NCBI GenBank assembly: GCA_035288045.1
Contig: DATEBA010000073.1
Location: forward strand, 1-42,420
Length of the DNA stretch: 42,420 nt
From: DATEBA01 sp035288045
GTDB taxonomy: Bacteria; Actinomycetota; UBA4738; HRBIN12
Direction: 5' to 3'
How positions within the stretch are numbered: the stretch's first letter is position 1; each line of letters begins with the position of its first letter. This document shows, in pieces, positions 16,989 through 23,840 of this stretch. The notes below the pieces were generated by a model that was not told where the DNA came from, made no database searches, and was given only the letters and a program-made list of their open reading frames with translations. The position numbers and the translations under genes were made by a program.

Positions 16989-18251
16989 GTGAGCATCCGC
17001 GTTGTGCTGGGCGAGGACAACGTGTTGGTGCGCGAGGGCGTGCGAGCGTTGCTCGATTCCCAGGAGGGGATCGAGGTGGTTGGCGTCGCAGACGACGCGC
17101 CCTCGCTGCTCGCTGCGGCCGAGGAGCACCGGCCCGATGTGGTCGTCACCGACATCAAGATGCCGCCGTCGTTCCGGCTGGAAGGCATCGACGCCGCGCA
17201 CGAGATCAGGGGGCGCCACCCGGAGACCGGCGTTCTCGTCCTCTCGCAGTACGACGACGAGGAGTACGCGATTGCGCTGCTCGGGAAGGGCCAGCGCAAG
17301 CTCGGGTACCTCCTGAAGGACCGGATCGCGCAGGGGGACGAGCTGGTCCGCGCGATCCGCGAGGTCGCGGCCGGCGGCTCGGCGGTCGACCCGACGATCG
17401 CCGCGCGGCTCTCGGGTCGCAGCGAGGCGGCCGACGAGGACCGCGAGGTCCTCGAGCTCATGGCGGGCGGCGCCGGCTACGCGGTGATGGCCGAGGCGCT
17501 CGGCACGACGCAGGAGGCCGTTGATCGCCGCGTGACCGAGCTCTTCCGGCGGCTATCGCGAAGCGGGTCGGTCGACGAGATGAAGCGGCTCCACGCGGCG
17601 GTCGTGGAGAAGGAGTCGTCTGCGCGGACGCTCCGTTCCTTCGTTCCCTCGCAGGTCGCCGACCGGCTCGCGGCGGAGGGTGTCGCGCAAGAGGAGCTGG
17701 AGGTCACGGTGCTCTTCTCCGACATCAGGGGGTTCTCGACGCTCTCCGAGCAGCTGTCTGCGCGGGAGATCGCCGACATCCTGGCACGGCACCTCTCGGG
17801 GATGGCCGAAGTCGTCCAGGCGCACGGCGGGACGCTCGACAAGTTCGCCGGCGACGCCGTGATGGCCGTGTTCGGGGCGCCCGACCCGATGGTGGACCAC
17901 GCGGAGCGGGCGCTCCGATGCGCGATCGCGATGCAGTCCCGCCAGGACGAGCTAAACGCCGAGGGCTGGGGCGACGCCGCGCCCCGGCTCGACGTGGGTA
18001 TCGGTGTGAACACGGGAACGGTGATCGCCGGAACCGTCGGCGGCGGCGGGCGGCTCGAGTACACGGTGGTCGGCGACGCGGTCAACATCGCCCAGCGGCT
18101 CCAGTCCGAGGCGCGTGGAGGCGAGGTCGTCGCGTCGGCGGCGGCGATCGCGGCCGCGCCTGGGATCCGCGCCGAACCGATCGGCCTGCGGCAGGTAAAA
18201 GGTCGCCAGGAGCCGGTCGAGGTCTTCAGGGTCCGGGGTGGTGAGGGCTGA
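16989..18251 (+). CDS. Response regulator fused to class III adenylate cyclase, with degenerate LuxR domain between
   Basis: A 420-residue three-part protein. Residues 1-125 are a receiver with phosphoacceptor D55 (VVTDIKMPP). Residues about 148-205 align with the LuxR helix-turn-helix of the divergent neighbour (DREVLELMAG...AVDRRVTELFRRL) but have lost many typical residues, so DNA binding is doubtful. Residues about 230-415 are a nucleotide cyclase with all key positions: metal aspartates D245 (FSDIRGF) and D289 (AGDAVMAVF), substrate lysine K285, T359 in EYTVVGD, and transition-state N366 and R370. The Lys/Thr pair suggests a cAMP-forming class IIIb enzyme. Phosphorylation would thus be turned into cAMP. 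GTG 16989 has a strong Shine-Dalgarno. It likely arose from a duplicate of the divergent regulator. Confidence 0.93.
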   Translation: MSIRVVLGEDNVLVREGVRALLDSQEGIEVVGVADDAPSLLAAAEEHRPDVVVTDIKMPPSFRLEGIDAAHEIRGRHPETGVLVLSQYDDEEYAIALLGKGQRKLGYLLKDRIAQGDELVRAIREVAAGGSAVDPTIAARLSGRSEAADEDREVLELMAGGAGYAVMAEALGTTQEAVDRRVTELFRRLSRSGSVDEMKRLHAAVVEKESSARTLRSFVPSQVADRLAAEGVAQEELEVTVLFSDIRGFSTLSEQLSAREIADILARHLSGMAEVVQAHGGTLDKFAGDAVMAVFGAPDPMVDHAERALRCAIAMQSRQDELNAEGWGDAAPRLDVGIGVNTGTVIAGTVGGGGRLEYTVVGDAVNIAQRLQSEARGGEVVASAAAIAAAPGIRAEPIGLRQVKGRQEPVEVFRVRGGEG

Positions 18252-18298
18252 GCAAGGGCTCGCGTTCGTCTCGCGCTCAGGTGAGGGGACGACGGTGC

Positions 18299-18327
18299 TT
18301 GGCCGGGTCCAGGTGACCGGGCATGCT
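18299..18327 (+). promoter_or_regulatory. Predicted sigma-70-type promoter
   Basis: TTGGCC (18299-18304) and CATGCT (18322-18327) are separated by exactly 17 bp, a fair match to the housekeeping consensus. A start about seven bases downstream would leave a leader of about 24 nt containing the gggaggaggga Shine-Dalgarno of the gene at 18358. Confidence 0.4.
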
Positions 18328-18357
18328 TGACCGGTTCGCACGACGGGAGGAGGGAGC

Positions 18358-19098
18358 ATGGATGCCGCTGTGCCCACGTCGAGAGGCAAGCTGATCGCGT
18401 TCCGGTTGGTAGCCGTCTTGGGGGCGGTTTTGGGCTTGCTCGCCATCGTCTTCGCGATCCAGAGTTTCGTGGACGAGAAGGAGAAGATCCACATAATGCA
18501 CAACATCGCCGGTGCGACGGCGTGGGGGCTACTCGTCGGCGTGGCCCTGCTACTCGTCGCCTACCGTCCGGAGGGGAACGTTGTGGCGTTCCGTGTCGCG
18601 TTGGGAGCGTCCGTCGCCTCGTTGATCGTCGGTATCCTCGACCCCTACCCCGGCTACTACTTGCTCCCCATCGTGGCGGTCATCCTTCTCATGCTGCATC
18701 CGGCGCGCGGCGAGGTCCTCGGATTCGAGCGCCCGAGCCTCCTGATGGCCGCCGTGGGAGTCGCGTCCCTCATACCGGGCATCCCATACGCGCTCTCGCA
18801 GGCGGACCTGCAGCGGGCCGATACGCCGGGCGATCCTCACGTCGAGTTCCATCATTACTCGGGGATGTCCGCGTGGGTCCTGATCGTGGGCCTCGCCGCC
18901 CTGTGGGCCTCCACGCGGGCGCGAGGCGAGCGTGCCGGCGTGTGGCTGGTCGGGTTCGCGGCGGTGCTCCAGGGCCTCGCTTCGCTCGTCTATCCGGACT
19001 ACCCGGGCGCATTCGACACAGGCTGGGCGTGGATCGCGCTGGCGGGCGGGATTGCCTACATCGGGCTCGGCGAGGCGAGGGCCGAGGCGAGCGCCTGA
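18358..19098 (+). CDS. Polytopic membrane protein of unknown function
   Basis: A 246-residue protein with about seven hydrophobic segments alternating with short loops (near 15-35, 48-68, 77-93, 98-112, 125-142, 165-185, 195-212 and 222-238, some marginal). Histidine-rich loops stand out: KIHIMHN after the first helix and HVEFHHYSG before a later one, which could bind a metal or haem, but this is inference. I do not recognise the family. The ATG follows an excellent Shine-Dalgarno (gggaggaggga). The stop overlaps the start of a small downstream gene. Confidence 0.8.
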   Translation: MDAAVPTSRGKLIAFRLVAVLGAVLGLLAIVFAIQSFVDEKEKIHIMHNIAGATAWGLLVGVALLLVAYRPEGNVVAFRVALGASVASLIVGILDPYPGYYLLPIVAVILLMLHPARGEVLGFERPSLLMAAVGVASLIPGIPYALSQADLQRADTPGDPHVEFHHYSGMSAWVLIVGLAALWASTRARGERAGVWLVGFAAVLQGLASLVYPDYPGAFDTGWAWIALAGGIAYIGLGEARAEASA

Positions 19099-19253
19099 TG
19101 GCGCGGCGCGGCGCGCTGGCTCGGATCGAGCGGGTCCTCCTCGGGGGCGTTTTCGGGGTTGTCGCGTTCGTGATCGAGCGCCGCGTCCTCAAGGCGATAA
19201 GGAGGAAGGGCGGGCCTTCGTTCGGCAGCACGGAGGTGTCGCACCGCGACTAG
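19098..19253 (+). CDS. Small basic membrane protein (51 residues)
   Basis: A short gene whose ATG shares one base with the TGA of the preceding membrane protein, which suggests translational coupling. The product has one hydrophobic stretch (VLLGGVFGVVAFVI) flanked by many arginines and lysines, then a polar tail. This looks like a single-pass membrane microprotein with a positive cytoplasmic side, perhaps an accessory of the 18358 product. It has no recognisable family and could be missed by length filters. Confidence 0.5.
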   Translation: MARRGALARIERVLLGGVFGVVAFVIERRVLKAIRRKGGPSFGSTEVSHRD

Positions 19254-19264
19254 TCTGGATCAGA

Positions 19265-21349
19265 CTAGCGTCGGCGGAACAGGTCGGCGACGAGACCGAG
19301 CGTGAGCGCACCGCCGAGGCTCCCGAGGACCGCAGTGACCCACTCGGAGACGCTGGACGAGCTCGCGGTGATGGCCGTCCCGAGCAGGGCAGCGCCCGCC
19401 GTCATCCCGAGCGCGAGACGGCGGCCGGCGCGGTGCACCGTCTCCTCGAGGTTCTCCGCGGCGAAGTTCACCTGCATCTTCGGCCCAGGGCGGGCCCCGG
19501 CGAGGCGCTCGAACGCCTCGGCGAGGCGCGTCAGGCGGACCTTCAGCTTCTGCGCCTCGTAGAACACCTTCTTGGGGTCGGCTTTCTCGAGGAGCCCGCG
19601 CGTCAGGCTCCTCATGAGGAAGGACCCGGCGATCTCGAAAGGGTCGAGCGTGGGGTCCAGCTCCGCGGTCGCGAGCTGCATCTGCGCCAGAGCCTTGCCG
19701 GTCAGCGCGAGCGACGCGGGCAGCGGCACGTCGTGCCGGATCGCGATCTCAGTCATCTCCTGGAGGATCGGACCGAGCTGGATCTCGTGCAGCGACACGT
19801 TCCGGTACTTTGCCATCAGGGCGCCGATCTCGGCCTGGAACTTGTCGACGTCGACATCGGAGCGGTCGGCTCCACCCGCCAGCATGAACGTGACGTCGGT
19901 GAGGAACTGCACGTCTTCCTGCCAGAACGCCATCAGGAGGAGCATGAGCTGCTCGCGCATGTCGGGGCCGACCTCCCCGACCATGCCGAAATCGAGGAAG
20001 TAGATCTTGTCGTTCCACCACTTGAGGTTCCCCGGGTGCGGGTCGGCGTGGAAGAACCCCTCGGTCAGGATCTGCCGGTAGTAGGACTCAAGTAGCTGGC
20101 GGGCGGCCTCCTTTCGCTCCCGCCCCTCCGGTGACTCGCGGATCGGGATGCCCTGGACCTCCTCCATCACGAGCAGGCGGGGGCTCGAGATCTCGTTGTA
20201 GACGCGGGGCACGTCGAGACGCGGGTAAGGCTCCAGCACCTCGCGCATCCTCTCGATGTTGGCCGCCTCGCGCCGGAAGTCGAGCTCGCGCTGGAGCGAC
20301 TCGGACAAGTGCTCGAACACCGCCTGCATGTCGATCACCTGCTTGAAAGCGGCTCGCTTCGAGGTCTTCTCCGCGAACAGCTCGAGGAGCGCAAGGTCCT
20401 GCTCGATGTCCGAGCGCGCCGTAGGACGCTGCACCTTGGCGACGACCCGCTCTCCGCCTGTAAGCGTCGCGCGGTGCACCTCGGCGATCGTGCCCGCGGC
20501 CATCGGCACGGGCTCGATCGACTCGAAAACGTCCTCCCAGGGAACGCCGAGCTCCTGCTCCATGACCTGGACGACCTCGGCCTCGGAGAGCGGCGGCACG
20601 GTCTCCTGCAGCGTGGCGAGCTCCTCGATGAACTCCGGTGGCAGCAGGTCGGGGCGAGTGGAGAGGATCTGTCCGAGCTTCGCGAACGTCGGGCCGAGCT
20701 CCTCCATCGCCGAGCGCAGGCGTCTTGCCTGGCGGCGCCTGCCGGTCGCCCCTTCGTCGTCGGGCCGGCCGAACAGCTCCTTGAGGCCGTGTTTGGCCAT
20801 GACGGCGCCGATCCGCGCGGCCCGCCCAAGGAGCCTTGGCTCACGAGACTCGGGCTCCCCGCGGAGCGGACCGCCGTGAAGGCCGGGTGGCGTCCCTGTC
20901 TCGGGAGCGCCTAGGGTCGTCGTGTTCACGATGATCACGTTGCAGCGCGCGTTGTGCGAGATGCGGTTCGGCACGTTCCCAAGCAGGAACTCGCGCCGAC
21001 CGCTCATGCCGGCGTTGCCGACGACGAGCGTGTCGACGCGTTCCTCCTCCGCGACCCGCAGGATCGCGCGGGCGGGATCCTCGTCGACCTCGACGCGTGC
21101 GTGCCCCCGATCGCCGGCGAGCTCCTTCACGAAGCCTTCCAGCTCCTGGCTGGTGAAGGCGGCGCGGGTCGCCTCCGCTGCGCCGGCCTCGGTTCCGGGT
21201 GCGTTCTGCGGCAGGACGACCTGCACGACGAGCAGTTCGGCGTCGGAGTGCGCGGCGAGCGCCGCCGCCCAACGGACGGCCCGGTCGGCCGTCTCCGACC
21301 GATCGGTTGCCACGAGTACGCGAGCCACCCCGTTCTCCTCGCGAGACAT
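19265..21349 (-). CDS. Fusion of UspA domain and ABC1/UbiB-type atypical kinase
   Basis: One uninterrupted frame of 694 residues. Residues 1-145 are a universal stress domain with the ATP motif GNAGMSGRREFLLGNVP (111-127). After a Gly/Pro/Arg linker, residues about 185-640 are an ABC1 (AarF/UbiB/ADCK) kinase: KLGQ (224-227), the Ala-rich loop MAAGTIAEVH (283-292), K305, the ExD motif in ELDFRRE, HADPHPGN (434-441) and DFG (453-455). Two C-terminal hydrophobic segments anchor it in the membrane, as in UbiB proteins. ABC1 proteins support isoprenoid-quinone synthesis or lipid handling. ATG 21349 gives the full Usp fold; an internal ATG at 20800 would give the kinase alone but has no Shine-Dalgarno. 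The frame also runs backwards through the tRNA, which is not coding. Confidence 0.9.
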   Translation of the reverse strand: MSREENGVARVLVATDRSETADRAVRWAAALAAHSDAELLVVQVVLPQNAPGTEAGAAEATRAAFTSQELEGFVKELAGDRGHARVEVDEDPARAILRVAEEERVDTLVVGNAGMSGRREFLLGNVPNRISHNARCNVIIVNTTTLGAPETGTPPGLHGGPLRGEPESREPRLLGRAARIGAVMAKHGLKELFGRPDDEGATGRRRQARRLRSAMEELGPTFAKLGQILSTRPDLLPPEFIEELATLQETVPPLSEAEVVQVMEQELGVPWEDVFESIEPVPMAAGTIAEVHRATLTGGERVVAKVQRPTARSDIEQDLALLELFAEKTSKRAAFKQVIDMQAVFEHLSESLQRELDFRREAANIERMREVLEPYPRLDVPRVYNEISSPRLLVMEEVQGIPIRESPEGRERKEAARQLLESYYRQILTEGFFHADPHPGNLKWWNDKIYFLDFGMVGEVGPDMREQLMLLLMAFWQEDVQFLTDVTFMLAGGADRSDVDVDKFQAEIGALMAKYRNVSLHEIQLGPILQEMTEIAIRHDVPLPASLALTGKALAQMQLATAELDPTLDPFEIAGSFLMRSLTRGLLEKADPKKVFYEAQKLKVRLTRLAEAFERLAGARPGPKMQVNFAAENLEETVHRAGRRLALGMTAGAALLGTAITASSSSVSEWVTAVLGSLGGALTLGLVADLFRRR

Positions 21350-21452
21350 GCGCGAATCATGCCCCGGCGAGGGTGTCTCTCGCCAGAGTGAGCCCCAGAA
21401 ACGTTGCGTGGTGGCCGAACGTGACGCGGAGTGGTAGCGGCACCCCCGTTGG

Positions 21453-21458
21453 TAGACT
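21453..21458 (+). promoter_or_regulatory. -10 element of the tRNA-Thr promoter
   Basis: TAGACT lies 10 bp before the first base of the tRNA, the usual distance for a -10 hexamer. No convincing -35 is visible at 17 bp. Confidence 0.45.
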
Positions 21459-21468
21459 CCGCGTGCGC

Positions 21469-21542
21469 GCCGGAGTAGCTCAGCCTGGCAGAGCAACCGC
21501 CTCGTAAGTGGTAGGTCGTCGGTTCGAATCCGACCTCCGGCT
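21469..21542 (+). tRNA. tRNA-Thr (anticodon CGT)
   Basis: The full cloverleaf can be drawn. The acceptor stem is GCCGGAG/CTCCGGC. The D arm is GCTC...GAGC. The anticodon stem is ACCGC/GTGGT with one G-T pair and loop CTCGTAA, so the anticodon is CGT (21503-21505), reading ACG threonine codons. The T arm is GTCGG-TTCGAAT-CCGAC. The discriminator base is T and a full CCA is not encoded. The variable loop is short (class I). It stands alone between the UspA-ABC1 gene on the other strand and the MauE-like gene. Confidence 0.97.
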
Positions 21543-21797
21543 CCTCGCTGTGGGGCTCGCGGCCGCGACCTGTTGGCAACAAGGAGATGGCGCTGCGGGC
21601 GGGCTTCCAACGGGCTACTTCGCGGCCAGCACGCGGCGTCGGCCGGCGGCGATCTGAGGTCTTGCCTCGGAAGGTCGCCCGGGCGTACCGTCTCGCTGAG
21701 GGGTGGTCGCTCGCGACGCTCCGGGAACCGCAGGTCGGTTTCGGGAAGTCTCCTAGCCGTCCGAACGCGTGCGCGTGATCATCCTGAGGGGGGACCG

Positions 21798-22286
21798 ATG
21801 CTGGCCGCAGCGGCGCAGGCGCTCCTGGTCACGTCGCTGGTGAGCGCGGGGCTCGCCAAGCTCGTGGGGCGGGACGACTTCCTCCGAGCGCTCGCCGCCC
21901 TACCATGGTTGCCGCTGCCGCTCGTCCGGGCCGCGTCTGGCGCGATCCCAGCGCTCGAGCTCGCGGTCGCGGCGCTCCTCGTCGCGGTGCCCGAGGTTGG
22001 AGCCTGGGCCGCGCTCGTCCTGCTCCTTGCGTTCTCCGCGGTCATCGCGCGGGAGCTCTCGGCTGGCAGGGCCTTCCACTGCGGGTGCTTCGGCGGAGCC
22101 GGCGCGCGGACGGTCGGCTCGTCCTCGCTCTTGCGTAACGCGCTCCTGGTTGCCGCGGCGGTGGCGGTTCTGGTGATCCCATACTCGTTCGCCTCCGCGG
22201 CCGCCCTCGCCGGCCTCGGACTCGGATTGCTGCTCCTGCTCGCCGAGGTCGGCGGCGAGGTCCTGGCGCTCGGGAGGCAGGCGTGA
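21798..22286 (+). CDS. MauE/DoxX-like redox membrane protein
   Basis: A 162-residue protein with four or five membrane helices. Between the second and third thirds lies the cysteine pair HCGCFGG (C95, C97), the signature of MauE-type proteins and of the VKOR/DoxX-like redox membrane family. MauE is needed to form the six disulfides of the small subunit of methylamine dehydrogenase. The ATG at 21798 follows gagggggga. The downstream gene starts with a GTG in a GTGA overlap with this stop, opening a four-gene cluster that resembles the maturation part of a mau operon. The catalytic large subunit (mauB) and mauG are not in the window, so methylamine oxidation is not implied. Confidence 0.82.
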   Translation: MLAAAAQALLVTSLVSAGLAKLVGRDDFLRALAALPWLPLPLVRAASGAIPALELAVAALLVAVPEVGAWAALVLLLAFSAVIARELSAGRAFHCGCFGGAGARTVGSSSLLRNALLVAAAVAVLVIPYSFASAAALAGLGLGLLLLLAEVGGEVLALGRQA

Positions 22287-22864
22287 GGGGCTGGTGGCTC
22301 GTGTCCTACGTCGTCCTCTGGGCGCTCGTCGCCTCGATGTTCGTCGTGCTGCTGGTCGTCCTCCGGCAGCTCGGCCTCCTCTATCTCCGCGGCGGAGGCG
22401 CGCCGCGACTGGAGGAGGGACCGCCGGTCGGCGCGATCATCCCGCCGTTCGAGGAGCGGCAGGACGGAACCGGCGACCGTGTCGCATTCCCGAGCGAGGA
22501 CGCGGCGCTCTCCCTCGTGCTCTTCGTCTCGCCGGACTGCCGGATCTGCGAGGACGCCGTCCGAGGTCTCGCGGACGTGGGTCGGGACTTCGACGTGATG
22601 ATGCTAGTCGTGAGCGAGGGCGAGCCCGACGAGAACCGACCGCTCCGGGAGCTCGTCGACGGCCATGCAGGGTTCGCGACGAGCTCGACCCGACAGCGCA
22701 TCCTCAGGGTCCAGACGCATCCGTATGGGGTCGTCACGGATCGTAACGGAGTGGTGCTGGACAAGGGAGTCGTGAACGGTCCCCGGGACCTCGAGGTGCT
22801 CATCCAGCAGGCGGATCGGGCATCCCGAGCCGAGGCCGCGCCGATCACCGAGGGAGGGGGATGA
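22283..22864 (+). CDS. MauD-like membrane-anchored thioredoxin-fold protein
   Basis: A 193-residue protein with one N-terminal helix (about residues 5-30), a linker with PPVGAIIPPFE (typical of the TlpA/MauD entry strand), and a thioredoxin fold carrying the active site SPDCRIC (C86, C89). The later loop THPYGVV ends in the cis-proline region, where the residue before Val is Gly. MauD is a disulfide isomerase-like partner of MauE for the cysteine-rich methylamine dehydrogenase light chain. GTG 22283 overlaps the stop of the MauE-like gene and the next gene starts in an ATGA overlap, so the three are co-translated. The active site faces outside the membrane. Confidence 0.85.
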   Translation: MRGWWLVSYVVLWALVASMFVVLLVVLRQLGLLYLRGGGAPRLEEGPPVGAIIPPFEERQDGTGDRVAFPSEDAALSLVLFVSPDCRICEDAVRGLADVGRDFDVMMLVVSEGEPDENRPLRELVDGHAGFATSSTRQRILRVQTHPYGVVTDRNGVVLDKGVVNGPRDLEVLIQQADRASRAEAAPITEGGG

Positions 22865-23166
22865 GGATGGCCCGACTGGTCACGACCGCATCGAGGGTCC
22901 TCGCAGAGCGGACGTCTCGTCGCGGTTTCCTCGCACGGTGCGGGCAAATGATCTTCGCCGTGGTGGGCGGCAGCGCGCTGCTCACGCTGATGGCGCACCC
23001 CGCGGCGGCGCAACGCCGATGTCGCTGCGAGAGGCCATGCCCCGCCTGGATGACGTGTGGCTGCGGGGGCGAACGAGGCGGGAACCTCGAGATCCACTGG
23101 CACTGCCCGTCGTGCGGCGACTACCGATGCGAGTACTACCAGTGCACCGATCGTCGATGCCGTTGA
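22861..23166 (+). CDS. Small Tat-exported cysteine-rich protein (MauA-like position)
   Basis: A 101-residue protein with a twin-arginine signal: SRRGFLA (19-25), a hydrophobic core (31-45) and a likely AAA-Q cleavage site near residue 50. The mature part of about 51 residues contains ten cysteines (54, 56, 60, 66, 68, 82, 85, 90, 95, 100) and two tryptophans (W63, W80). In mau operons the gene after mauE and mauD encodes the methylamine dehydrogenase light chain, which is also exported, cysteine-rich and carries a two-tryptophan cofactor, but that protein is more than twice as long and I see no alignable similarity. It is better described as a new small substrate of the MauE/MauD pair. Function unknown. 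Confidence 0.75.
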   Translation: MRMARLVTTASRVLAERTSRRGFLARCGQMIFAVVGGSALLTLMAHPAAAQRRCRCERPCPAWMTCGCGGERGGNLEIHWHCPSCGDYRCEYYQCTDRRCR

Positions 23167-23185
23167 AGCCCGGGGGGGAAGAGAC

Positions 23186-23836
23186 GTGAGCCCGCTCTTG
23201 GTACTCATCGCGGCATCGGCGGGTGCGCTGGCCGCCTGGTCGCCCTGAGGTTATTCGATGGTGGCCACCACCATCGCCGCCGTGCGCGGCGACCGGCACG
23301 AGTCGGGGGGAATCGTCGCGGGCTGGCACCTCGCGGGCCTGACGCTCGGCGCGACGGCGATCGGCCTCGTTGTCGCCGCGGTCGGCGCGGCCGTCTCGAT
23401 GCCGAGACCAACCGCCGAGTTCGTCCTCGGCACCTTCGCGTTCCTCCTCGGATCGGCGGCGGCCTTCGGGCGCGCGGTTCCGGTCCCCTCGTCACCCGCC
23501 CAAGTACCAAAGGCATGGACCGTCACGATGGAGCCGGCACAGTACGCGTTCGCGTACGGTCTGGGGCTCGGCTTCGGCGTCGCGACCCGGATCCCCTCGT
23601 GGAGCCTGCATGTGCTCCTGGCGCTCGTGTTCGTGCTGGGGGATCCGGCCTTTGCGCTTATCGCAGCCTCCGTGTACGCCGTGTTCCGCGCGATGCCCGT
23701 CGTCGCCGCCTCGATGACGCATCGGTCGACGGAGGAGATCGTGGCGGGTCTGGACCGCGTTCGCGCAGCGGCGCTCCGCGCGGACGGGATCGTGACCGCC
23801 GCCATCGGGGTCGCCCTGGTGGCGCTCGGGGCGTGA
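23186..23836 (+). CDS. CcdA/MauF-like membrane protein with in-frame TGA (candidate selenoprotein)
   Basis: From GTG 23186, which has a gggggggaa-type Shine-Dalgarno ending about 6 nt upstream, the frame encodes 20 hydrophobic residues ending AAWSP. It meets TGA at 23246-23248, then continues in the same frame (GYSMVATT...) to 23836. Read through, it is 216 residues with about six helices and the residue encoded by TGA at position 21, in the first helix. SP-C-G in the first helix is the redox-active pattern of CcdA/DsbD-type electron carriers, and MauF belongs to that group. There is no other cysteine in the protein. A perfect hairpin follows the TGA. The conservative alternative is an ORF from ATG 23258 (192 residues) preceded by a 20-codon leader, or a nonsense mutation. 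CcdA likeness is from motif and topology only. Confidence 0.6.
23256..23276 (+). promoter_or_regulatory. SECIS-like stem-loop directly after the in-frame TGA
   Basis: CGATGGTGG (23256-23264) pairs perfectly with CCACCATCG (23268-23276) around CCA. The stem begins seven bases after the TGA and the loop starts 16-17 bases after it. As I remember the bacterial SECIS model, the loop should lie about 16-37 bases from UGA, with a G in its first two positions. Opening the top G-C pair gives loop GCCAC, which meets this. The stem also buries the ATG at 23258, which would hinder initiation there. Confidence 0.5.
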
Positions 23837-23840
23837 GGGC

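Noticed and set aside
21127..21610. Minus-strand frames giving peptides such as GRIRTDDLPL and GFEPTTYHLRGG.
   Set aside because: These are the well-known false translations of the reverse strand of a tRNA gene (here tRNA-Thr). The UspA-ABC1 protein was therefore started at 21349.
23186..23836. General reassignment of TGA in this organism as the explanation of the in-frame TGA.
   Set aside because: Many genes here end at TGA directly overlapping the next start (folE, folB, panC and others), so TGA is the normal stop codon.
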